A stretch of DNA of 9,097 bases, taken from NCBI GenBank assembly GCA_016926925.1, contig JAFGNQ010000269.1, forward strand, positions 1 through 9,097. Reading direction: 5' to 3'. Both the position numbers and the translations under genes were made by a program. This DNA is from Candidatus Aminicenantota bacterium (GTDB lineage: Bacteria; Acidobacteriota; Aminicenantia; Aminicenantales; Aminicenantaceae). Under the pieces are notes generated by a model that did not search any database, was not told where the DNA came from, and was given only the letters and a program-made list of their open reading frames with translations. Positions 1-5,753 of the stretch are shown here, piece after piece; position 1 is the first letter of the stretch; each line of letters begins with the position of its first letter.

Positions 1-206
1 CTCGGGCATGACTAGAGATGATTTTTATTTAAGACCCGAACAAGACTCTCTATCCATCCGGTTATGCCTGTTGAGGAATCGGCAATTCCTGAGAAATCAA
101 GAATTTATGAACTTTTTTTTAAACAGCTACGTACTCAAGGTTAAAGACCGTGCCGTTCTCTGTTGCGGGAAATCCGCACCTGTGATACGGTTAAGTACAT
201 CAAATC

Positions 207-214
207 GGAGGAGG
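207..214 (+). promoter_or_regulatory. Strong Shine-Dalgarno of the CocE-type hydrolase, deciding its start
   Basis: GGAGGAGG lies five bases before the ATG at 220. This favours 220 over an in-frame TTG at 163, which has no comparable site and would put 19 polar residues ahead of the signal peptide. A small hairpin, TGCGG/CCGCA with a five-base loop (164-178), sits just upstream in the presumed leader. In the first 200 bases I see no convincing promoter. A six-base inverted repeat AGGAAT/ATTCCT (74-90) is present, and a T-run (113-120) lies too far behind it to make an intrinsic terminator. Confidence 0.8.
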
Positions 215-219
215 TCGAA

Positions 220-1989
220 ATGTTGATGAGAAGATATTTTATTCTTGGTCTCTTAAACGGGCGCCGATTTTTGCTGACAGCTCTTTTTGGGCTTTTCTGT
301 TTGGTACAATTGGCGAACGCTCAAATAAGACATAAGTTCGATGTGCGCATCCCTATGAGAGACGGAGTGAAGCTTTCGGCTGATGTCTGGATGCCCCAGG
401 AAGAGGGAAAGTACCCGGCTGTTCTCATCCGCCTTCCCTACCTGAAAACGATGCGCGAAGCAAAATTCCCCGACATCGGGAAATTATTTGCGAGCCAGGG
501 CTATGTATTTGTCGTTCAGGACTGTAGGGGAAGAGGAGACTCGGAAGGTGAGTTTGATTTCTACTTTACAGATGGTAAAGATGGTTATGACTCGATAGAA
601 TGGATTGCCGCACAGCCTTGGTGTGATGGGAAAGTGGGCATGATGGGTCTTTCCTATTTAGGGGCGGTGCAGTGGCTTGCCGCCAGAGAAAAGCCGCCTC
701 ATCTGGTTTGTATCACTCCCACGGCACCGTCAGGCCGGTATTTCGATGAGCTACCCTATAATGGGGGAGCCTGGCTGATGCAGTGGGCTCTCACCTGGCT
801 GAACGGCGTCTCAGCGCATCTGTCACAGGACAATTCGGGCAGTGTCGATTGGGAAAGGGTCTTGAAGCATCGTCCTTTGATTTCCATGGATGAAGCGATG
901 GGACGGCACATGCGGCTCTACAAGGAGTGGCTGGAGCACAGCACTATCGATGACTACTGGAAGAGGATTCTCTTCACTCAGGAAGATTTCAGTAAGGTTG
1001 ACTTGCCCGCCCTCCATGTTACGGGATGGTTCGATGGCGATCAGCCGGGAGCGCTCTCTTTCTGGGACGGCATGAACGAGTTTTCTCCCGGAAGAGATAG
1101 GCAGTATCTCCTCATCGGTCCCTGGACCCACGGCCAGACGCTTTTTGGCGGCGCTCTTAAAATAGGCGAAATGGAATTCTCCTCGGATTCCGTCATCGAC
1201 CGGATGGCGCAGCAACTGGCTTTTTTCGAGCACTACTTGAAAGGAACCGCTCCCGAATTCGATCACCCCCGGGTGAAAGTCTATCTCACGGGATCGAATG
1301 AATGGCTGGAGCTTGAAGATTATCCGCCTCCGCAAGTCCAGAACAAACCGTTCTATTTTCATAGCGGCGGCAAATCCAACACTTTGTTGGGAGACGGCAC
1401 CTTATCTAGGAAGATGCCCGAAAAAGAGCCTGTCGATAAATACATATTCGATCCCAAAAAACCGATTCAATTCGGAATGGAAGAAGAGATGAATGCGGTT
1501 GACAACCGGCTGACCGAAATCCGCAGCGATGTCCTTGTCTATACGAGCGAAGAACTCACCGAGCCGGTGTCCATTCTTGGCAGAGTTTTTGTCCATTTGT
1601 ATGCTGCCAGCGATGCATTGGACACGGACTTCACCGCCAAGCTATTGGATGTCTACCCCGATGGAAGGGCGTTGAATCTGGGCCCGAATGGTCTGGGTAT
1701 CAGGAGAGCCCGTTACAGAAACGGCTACGCAAAGGAAGAATTGCTCACACCTAATAAGCCTGAAAAGTTCACGATTGAGCTATTCGATATCGGGCACACT
1801 TTTTTGCCAGGTCATAAAATTCGAGTTGAGATCTCGAGCAGCGCTTCACCCATGTTCAATCCGAACCAGAACACCGGGAATCCCGTAGCAACGGATACGG
1901 AATGGAAAACGGCAAACCAGACGATTTATCATGACAGTGGTCGGCCTTCGCATGTTGTCCTGCCCGTGCTGCCCAAAAGTGAAAAATGA
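220..1989 (+). CDS. Secreted CocE/NonD family alpha/beta hydrolase (X-Pro dipeptidyl-peptidase S15 type)
   Basis: A 589-residue serine hydrolase of the CocE/NonD family, whose members hydrolyse esters, acyl groups or X-Pro peptides; the substrate here is unknown. The N-terminus (MLMRRYF, then a hydrophobic stretch to about residue 32, then ANA before Gln35) looks like a Sec signal peptide, so the enzyme is probably periplasmic or secreted. The family opening IPMRDGVKLSADVWMP is at residues 44-59. RLPY (71-74) supplies the oxyanion-hole Tyr, and DCRGRGDSEG (101-110) is typical. The nucleophile elbow GLSYLG gives Ser145, GWFDGD gives Asp272, and GPWTHG gives His304, completing the triad. After about residue 370 comes the jelly-roll C-terminal domain, with family-like segments DFTAKLLDVYPDG (470-482) and FLPGHKIRVEISSS (528-541). 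Length is normal for the family. The gene stands alone, convergent with the next one. The alternative start at 163 is rejected in favour of 220 because of the strong ribosome-binding site. Confidence 0.93.
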   Translation: MLMRRYFILGLLNGRRFLLTALFGLFCLVQLANAQIRHKFDVRIPMRDGVKLSADVWMPQEEGKYPAVLIRLPYLKTMREAKFPDIGKLFASQGYVFVVQDCRGRGDSEGEFDFYFTDGKDGYDSIEWIAAQPWCDGKVGMMGLSYLGAVQWLAAREKPPHLVCITPTAPSGRYFDELPYNGGAWLMQWALTWLNGVSAHLSQDNSGSVDWERVLKHRPLISMDEAMGRHMRLYKEWLEHSTIDDYWKRILFTQEDFSKVDLPALHVTGWFDGDQPGALSFWDGMNEFSPGRDRQYLLIGPWTHGQTLFGGALKIGEMEFSSDSVIDRMAQQLAFFEHYLKGTAPEFDHPRVKVYLTGSNEWLELEDYPPPQVQNKPFYFHSGGKSNTLLGDGTLSRKMPEKEPVDKYIFDPKKPIQFGMEEEMNAVDNRLTEIRSDVLVYTSEELTEPVSILGRVFVHLYAASDALDTDFTAKLLDVYPDGRALNLGPNGLGIRRARYRNGYAKEELLTPNKPEKFTIELFDIGHTFLPGHKIRVEISSSASPMFNPNQNTGNPVATDTEWKTANQTIYHDSGRPSHVVLPVLPKSEK

Positions 1990-2040
1990 TTAGGAAGACT
2001 TGTTTCAGGGATTACGCCATTTTCCATGGATTGAGATTCA

Positions 2041-2067
2041 AAACCCCCTTTTTCAAAGAAGGGATTT
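2041..2067 (-). terminator. Possible terminator between convergent genes (imperfect hairpin)
   Basis: CCCTT (2046-2050) pairs with AAGGG (2059-2063) around an eight-base loop. Flanking AAA and TTT extend the stem past a small internal loop. Read on the minus strand, the stem is followed by GGTTTT, so it could end the regulator gene that stops at 2094. The T-tract is short and the stem imperfect. It resembles short C-run/G-run dispersed repeats seen in many genomes and may simply be one of those. Confidence 0.35.
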
Positions 2068-2093
2068 GGTTGTCGCGTTCGATATGGCTGTTT

Positions 2094-3050
2094 TCAGCCC
2101 TGGTTTTTTTTTGTGGGCTTCATGCCGAATTCCATCATGATTTGCGTCAGCATTTCATCGACTTTATCCAATTTGGCAGGATCGTTCCCGTTATTCCCGG
2201 CGGTGTTGGGTAGCGCTATGACGGGACTTTGTTCCTGCTCTTTTTCTTCATTACTGTCATCCGGAGGCTCGGCATCTTTCGTTCTTCTCGAGGTGGATCG
2301 CTCCTGGTAATTCTCGGATGATATTTCTTCTTGTTTGATGGCCGAGTGAAGCCTTTCTCTTATAGAATTCAGAGAAGATTTCCGGTTTGCTGAGGAATTT
2401 TGCATTTTGTGTGTTTCATCCGAAGCAGAGGAGTCCGAATGAACGTTGTTCACTGCTGGAACAGATGTCGACCCGCTCGATTCTGTGGCCGACATTTCAA
2501 AATTGAAAAATTGGTCTCCGGGTGGAACCGTGTCACTGTAATCTTCCCCTGTTCCTCCGTTTATTTGAGGACCTTCTCCCCCGCTCTCTTCATTCTCTGA
2601 TTCAGGAATGAGGTCGGGATGTCGGAGCACTTCGCCGGCAGCCTTTGTCTCTTCCTCTTTTCCATTTCCGAGAATATCGAATATAACCCTACGAAGCTCA
2701 TTTTTCGTGATGGGTCTTGTCAGATATGCGGAAGCTCCCTGAGCATGAATAGCCTCCTTTCTGAAATGCTCTCCTTCAGGCTGCTTGGACACGATGATGA
2801 CCGGAATTTTTTTCTTGAACTCAGTCGTGATCATGCTGCACAGCGTAAGACCGTGGATTTTTGAGAGAACGGGTTCCAGAATGACAAGATCCGGATATTC
2901 GACCAAAGCCTTGTTCAGCCCTTCTTCACCGTCGCCGGCGGTGATCACCCGAAATCCTTCCTTCTGCAAAAACTGAGACATAACCTTGAGAAAGTCGTAG
3001 TCAGAGTCCACGAGCAAGACTTTTATGTTCCTTAGTTCCGACTTTTTCAC
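2094..3050 (-). CDS. Response-regulator-like protein with degenerate receiver domain and long acidic disordered tail
   Basis: A 318-residue protein. Residues 9-128 read as a CheY-like receiver (beta1 IKVLLVDSD, beta3 DLVILEP, beta4 PVIIVSKQ, beta5 ASAYLTRPI). Three active-site positions are altered. The acidic pair is VDSD (Asp15 kept, Ser16 in the second position), the phospho-acceptor Asp is Glu59, and the Lys that normally precedes Pro in beta5 is Arg112. By family knowledge this domain should not be phosphorylated normally and may be locked in an active-like or purely protein-binding state. From about 130 to the end the sequence is rich in Ser, Glu, Asp and Asn, without a DNA-binding or enzymatic domain. 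Two segments could be helical (228-243 and 292-312, the latter KLDKVDEMLTQIMMEFGM), perhaps short binding motifs. No histidine kinase is adjacent. The start chosen is GTG at 3050, preceded by AGGA (3058-3061) at seven bases. A TTG at 3068 would add six residues but has a poorer site. Confidence 0.85.
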   Translation of the reverse strand: MKKSELRNIKVLLVDSDYDFLKVMSQFLQKEGFRVITAGDGEEGLNKALVEYPDLVILEPVLSKIHGLTLCSMITTEFKKKIPVIIVSKQPEGEHFRKEAIHAQGASAYLTRPITKNELRRVIFDILGNGKEEETKAAGEVLRHPDLIPESENEESGGEGPQINGGTGEDYSDTVPPGDQFFNFEMSATESSGSTSVPAVNNVHSDSSASDETHKMQNSSANRKSSLNSIRERLHSAIKQEEISSENYQERSTSRRTKDAEPPDDSNEEKEQEQSPVIALPNTAGNNGNDPAKLDKVDEMLTQIMMEFGMKPTKKNQG

Positions 3051-3132
3051 AAAAGGGTCCTGAATCAAAGCGAATCGTATCCACTGTTTTAGTCGTTTTT
3101 AGGTGGGGGTATATGAAAGATATTTTCCCCTT

Positions 3133-3162
3133 TGCCTGAATCATTCATAAAAACTGCCGACA
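3133..3162 (+). repeat. Direct repeat copy 1 (30 bases)
   Basis: The sequence begins TGCCTGAATCATTCAT and ends CTGCCGACA, identical over 30 bases to the copy at 3331-3360. It includes the near-perfect palindrome TGAATCATTCA. In this copy the last eight bases also form the left arm of the hairpin at 3155-3202. Confidence 0.9.
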
Positions 3163-3208
3163 TCCGTTCCACCCAAAGAGCTTTTTCTCTTTAATGTCGG
3201 CATTTTTT
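3155..3208. terminator. Terminator-like hairpin with T-tracts on both strands
   Basis: TGCCGACAT (3155-3163) pairs perfectly with ATGTCGGCA (3194-3202). The 30-base loop contains a second stem, AAAGAG (3175-3180) with CTCTTT (3187-3192). Six T residues (3203-3208) follow on the plus strand. Five A residues (3149-3153) precede it, so the minus-strand reading also ends in a T-tract. This is the form of a bidirectional intrinsic terminator, yet no recognised gene ends here: both neighbouring genes point away. It could terminate a small unannotated transcript or be part of a dispersed repeat element. Confidence 0.5.
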
Positions 3209-3219
3209 ACCCTTAGGGT

Positions 3220-3316
3220 GAGCCGATCTTGTCACAAAGCCTTTGTTGCAGCCCACTCGCGGTAGTTCACTACAGCTTCGTGGGCCACTGCCTAGACTTT
3301 GCACCAACCTCGGCTC
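3220..3316. repeat. 97-base nested palindromic element (REP/MITE-like or structured RNA)
   Basis: Nested complementary arms can be followed inward: GAGCCGA (3220-3226) with TCGGCTC (3310-3316), CAAAG (3235-3239) with CTTTG (3297-3301), GCAG (3248-3251) with CTGC (3288-3291), CCCAC (3252-3256) with GTGGG (3280-3284), and GTAGT (3262-3266) with ACTAC (3269-3273) around TC. The order is fully nested, so a single long interrupted stem-loop can form in RNA or in single-stranded DNA. No flanking target-site duplication is evident. Such elements are commonly dispersed intergenic palindromes. A non-coding RNA is possible but not shown. Confidence 0.6.
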
Positions 3317-3330
3317 GTGAATAATCCAGG

Positions 3331-3360
3331 TGCCTGAATCATTCATAAAAACTGCCGACA
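3331..3360 (+). repeat. Direct repeat copy 2 (30 bases)
   Basis: Identical over 30 bases to 3133-3162, with the two copies starting 198 bases apart. Here the right arm ATGTCGGCA needed for the downstream hairpin is absent, so this copy looks truncated relative to copy 1. The two copies bracket both the terminator-like hairpin and the nested palindrome. Confidence 0.9.
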
Positions 3361-3625
3361 CAGTCACTCTTTCGAGGAGTCAGCGGGGATTGACTCCGAT
3401 CATGCAAATTGTTATCTTTTTTCAAGTAAAGAAAAAGGGAAATTCTAATAGGTTTATCGACAACTTTTCGGAAAGGATTCGGACAGGGGTTTTGAAAAGT
3501 TTCAATGAGAGAGAGATCGGCTGCAAGACACAGGGGAAGCAGTGCCTAGATTTTCACATCCTATAGCAAAGGCTTGAACACCGAAGATCCGGATGAATTT
3601 AACCGGAATGAAGGAGTATGTTTAT

Positions 3626-5308
3626 ATGAATAAGAATGCGAGGAAATTCATCTTTTTGATCTCAATTCTTTTTTTTGTTTGGGGATTGGGTCGAGCCTCC
3701 CAGGCCGAGCAGGAAATTGAGGGATGCACCGTCATCGGTGTCGGCAGGGAGGCTACCGTCGACGGCAGTGTCCTCACGTCGCATACCGATTGCTGCAGCG
3801 AGTGTCGCGTGCATGTCGTTCCTGCCAAAACATTCAAAAAGGGAAGTATGGCACCCGTCCATTGGGGGATGGTCTACTTCGGAAAAAGTGATCCGAATGC
3901 AGGCCTGCCTCTGGGCGATTACGGCAAGGTGATCGGTGAGATCCCTCAGGTAGAAAGGACTTATGCTTATTTTCACACCGGCTACTCCCAGATGAACGAA
4001 CACCAACTGGCGATCGGCGAGAGCACCTGCAGCCAAAAAAAGGAGCTGGATGTGGCTTATGTCGAAGGAGTTACCACACAGATCATGACTATCGAGCAAG
4101 CTCAGGTATTTGCTCTCCAAAGGTGTAAGACGGCCAAGCAGGCTGTCGCATTGATAGGAGAGCTGATGGAGACCTATGGTTTTCTCCCGTCCTGCGGAGG
4201 TTCGGAATCCTTATGCATTGCCGATCCTAAAGAAGCCTGGGTGATGGAAATATTCAGCGTCGGGCCGGAATGGGCTCACGGAAGCGGCCAACCGGGCGCG
4301 ATATGGGCCGCGCAGAGGGTTCCCGATGATCACATCGTGGTGATCCCCAATTATGTGAGAATACGTGAGATCGAAATCGAAAACTCTGACTTCATGGCGT
4401 CCGGGAACTATATGCAAGAAGCCATCGACCGAGGCTGGTATGATCCGGAGAACGGCAAGCCCTTCATCTGGCAGGAGGCCTATGCCCCTCCCATCAGGGA
4501 GGGAAGCCTAAGCCGGCTTTGGTTGATCTACAGTTCCGTATCCCCCAATTTTAAGGAATGGCCGCGAAGAAAGCTCGAGGGGCCTTCCTCGCCCATAACG
4601 ATGTACAGACAGCCATATGAAGGAGTCGCTTTTTATCCCTTTTCGGTCAAGCCAGAAAAGAAAATCTCTGTCCAGGATATAATCGCTTTCCAGCGCTCTG
4701 TTTTTGAAGAGACCATCTACGATATGACGGCCGATCCGGCCTGGTTGGTGCCTGCGGGAAAAAACACCTATAGAAAAAGCCCGTTGACGACTCCTTTTCC
4801 CTCTTTTGACTTGATCCAACTCCTGGGCATAAACGTACACAGGACAATCGCAACTCAAGGGTACGGCATGGTGGCTCAACTCAGAGCTTGGATTCCTGAC
4901 CCTGCCGGCGGAATATACTGGTTCTATGTCGATAATCCCTATGTCAGCACTTATGTTCCCATTTATGCCGGTGTGCAGGAGATCTCTCCTCCTTATAAAA
5001 CCTATGATATAAAGGAGTTCAGCGAGAACTCCATGCGCTGGGCTGTGGATTTTGTCGAAAAACTGATGCTCCTTAATTGGCAGAATGCGGTGCAAGATCT
5101 CATGAGCGTTCGTGATCCTTTAGAGGAAGAATTTTTTACCAAGGTTGCCGAGATTGATGAGCAGGCAATCGCTCTTTTCGAGGAAGATCCAGCCAAGGCA
5201 AAGAGTTTTTTGACCGAATTGACGAAACAGCGCATGGATCGGATACTGAACATGTACCGGGAGCTTCGCAAGCTGTTTCTTTCGAAGTACTCCGATGATT
5301 TATTCTGA
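3626..5308 (+). CDS. Secreted C69-family dipeptidase (PepD-like)
   Basis: A 560-residue member of peptidase family C69, N-terminal-nucleophile enzymes that cleave dipeptides and some amides. A signal peptide is evident (MNKNARKF, hydrophobic to about residue 22, ASQA before Glu28). Shortly after it, EGCTVIGVG places the expected catalytic Cys at residue 34. In this family the Cys becomes the N-terminus after pro-segment removal, so residues 28-33 are probably a short propeptide. Other family-like segments are ATVDGSVLTSHTD (43-55), NEHQLAIGEST (124-134) and EAWVMEIF (203-210). A CCxxC cluster (Cys56, Cys57, Cys60) follows the HTD segment. The C-terminus (about 500-555) is charged and helical. 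The start at 3626 is chosen because AAGGAG (3611-3616) precedes it by nine bases. In-frame ATGs at 3593 and 3608 would extend the signal peptide with polar residues. The preferred substrate cannot be told from sequence; it presumably acts on peptides in the periplasm or outside the cell. Confidence 0.9.
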   Translation: MNKNARKFIFLISILFFVWGLGRASQAEQEIEGCTVIGVGREATVDGSVLTSHTDCCSECRVHVVPAKTFKKGSMAPVHWGMVYFGKSDPNAGLPLGDYGKVIGEIPQVERTYAYFHTGYSQMNEHQLAIGESTCSQKKELDVAYVEGVTTQIMTIEQAQVFALQRCKTAKQAVALIGELMETYGFLPSCGGSESLCIADPKEAWVMEIFSVGPEWAHGSGQPGAIWAAQRVPDDHIVVIPNYVRIREIEIENSDFMASGNYMQEAIDRGWYDPENGKPFIWQEAYAPPIREGSLSRLWLIYSSVSPNFKEWPRRKLEGPSSPITMYRQPYEGVAFYPFSVKPEKKISVQDIIAFQRSVFEETIYDMTADPAWLVPAGKNTYRKSPLTTPFPSFDLIQLLGINVHRTIATQGYGMVAQLRAWIPDPAGGIYWFYVDNPYVSTYVPIYAGVQEISPPYKTYDIKEFSENSMRWAVDFVEKLMLLNWQNAVQDLMSVRDPLEEEFFTKVAEIDEQAIALFEEDPAKAKSFLTELTKQRMDRILNMYRELRKLFLSKYSDDLF

Positions 5309-5336
5309 GATCCACATTTCGAGTCGGATTGGCTAG

Positions 5337-5365
5337 TTGACAAGAATCGGCCGGCGAAATATAAT
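5337..5365 (+). promoter_or_regulatory. Consensus sigma-70 promoter of ssrA
   Basis: TTGACA (5337-5342) and TATAAT (5360-5365) match consensus exactly and are separated by the optimal 17 bases. A transcript beginning around 5372 would have a leader of about nine bases, removed by RNase P to give the tmRNA 5' end at 5381. The promoter begins only 28 bases after the dipeptidase stop codon. Confidence 0.93.
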
Positions 5366-5380
5366 TTGAAATGGAGATAC

Positions 5381-5730
5381 GGGGGCGAAATGGTTTCGAC
5401 GGAGATAGTGAGACTAAGGTCGCATGTCGAGGCTCCACCCACCTCGTTAAAAAGGTGGAAAAACAAGTAAGTGCAGAACAACTGCCACTCGCAGCCTAAT
5501 TTTTAGGTATGCCGTTTCTCTTGCGTTTTTCTGCGACGCTTGAGAGGCGCCGATTAGCAGGATAGCAAGCCGGATTCGTCCTGAGTCCGGTGCGCGAAAC
5601 ACATTCAGGGCTGGTTTCATGGTGTCTTGCCTTTTCAGAAGCTGTGGAACGAGAAATTAAGAAAAGGACAAACATGTAGAGTCCTTCAGTTGAATGTCTT
5701 CGGACGCGGGTTCGATTCCCGCCGCCTCCA
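5381..5730 (+). ncRNA. ssrA: Transfer-messenger RNA (tmRNA), one-piece
   Basis: tmRNA rescues ribosomes stalled on broken messages: it is charged with alanine, enters the A site with SmpB, and then serves as template for a degradation tag. The 5' end GGGGGCGAAATGGTTTCGACGG is diagnostic for the tRNA-like D region. The 3' end has a T-arm, GCGGG (5706-5710) with CCCGC (5718-5722) around TTCGATT. The acceptor stem pairs GGGGGCG (5381-5387) with CGCCTCC (5723-5729). Its third pair is G-U, the determinant for alanyl-tRNA synthetase. A5730 is the discriminator, and the next bases are TTT, so CCA is not encoded and must be added by nucleotidyltransferase. The total of 350 nt is a normal length. The message part is upstream-middle, and the rest would form pseudoknots. 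It is transcribed from the consensus promoter just upstream; no terminator is seen downstream. Confidence 0.97.
5473..5499 (+). other. ssrA: tmRNA tag-peptide reading frame (AEQLPLAA, stop TAA)
   Basis: Eight codons, GCA GAA CAA CTG CCA CTC GCA GCC, are followed by TAA and then a T-rich stretch typical of the segment after the tag. The resume codon is inferred as GCA, because it is the usual first codon and an A lies four bases before it, as in characterised tmRNAs. With the alanine carried by tmRNA itself, the tag would be A-AEQLPLAA. The C-terminal LAA is the classic ClpXP recognition signal. The body lacks the Asn/Asp/Tyr residues common in tags and contains Pro. Confidence 0.8.
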
Positions 5731-5753
5731 TTTATAGACTGGAAAAAGAGAAA

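Larger units (their letters stand above)
3051..3625. other. 575-base divergent intergenic region with repeats and palindromes
   Basis: This gap separates the minus-strand receiver protein from the plus-strand dipeptidase, and no credible protein gene lies in it. It contains two 30-base direct repeats, a terminator-like hairpin, a nested palindromic element (each listed separately), and smaller symmetric sites. These are TGAAT-C-ATTCA inside each direct repeat (3137-3147 and 3335-3345), ACCCT-T-AGGGT (3209-3219), GGAGTCA/TGACTCC with an eight-base loop (3376-3397), and TTGAAA-AG-TTTCAA (3492-3505). The last two lie in the stretch leading to the dipeptidase and could be operators. No promoter closely matching consensus was found. 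The best plus-strand candidate, TTCAAG, 17 bases, TCTAAT (3421-3449), is weak in the -35 box. Confidence 0.6.

Noticed and set aside
74..120. Intrinsic terminator from AGGAAT/ATTCCT plus the T-run
   Set aside because: The stem is only six base pairs and the T-run starts about 22 bases after it.
163..219. TTG start adding 19 residues to the CocE-type hydrolase
   Set aside because: The strong GGAGGAGG before ATG 220 and the signal peptide starting at MLMRRYF favour 220.
8..226. 72-codon open frame in the leader of the CocE-type hydrolase
   Set aside because: It overlaps the hydrolase's ribosome-binding site and start, lacks its own ribosome-binding site, and has no domain-like composition.
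1986..2213. 75-codon frame overlapping the hydrolase stop as ATGA
   Set aside because: It runs through the intergenic hairpin and antisense to the 3' end of the receiver gene, and the translation looks non-coding.
3220..3316. Integron attC site
   Set aside because: The arms do not carry the conserved GTTRRRY/RYYYAAC cores and no integrase or cassette gene is adjacent.
3133..3360. CRISPR array from the two 30-base repeats
   Set aside because: There are only two copies, the 168-base interval is far longer than a spacer and holds its own palindromes, and no cas gene is nearby.
3330..3566. 78-codon frame upstream of the dipeptidase
   Set aside because: It starts inside the direct repeat and runs across palindromic DNA, with no ribosome-binding site and no recognisable sequence features.
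4508..5095. 195-codon antisense frame inside the dipeptidase gene, and similar antisense frames inside the hydrolase (823-1362) and amidase (5778-6329) genes
   Set aside because: The opposite strand encodes well-recognised proteins over the same bases; these are shadow frames without domain signals.
5694..5753. ATG at 5694 as amidase start
   Set aside because: It lies in the tmRNA; the first dozen residues (SSDAGSIPAAS) are the translated T-arm and acceptor stem, a common annotation artefact.
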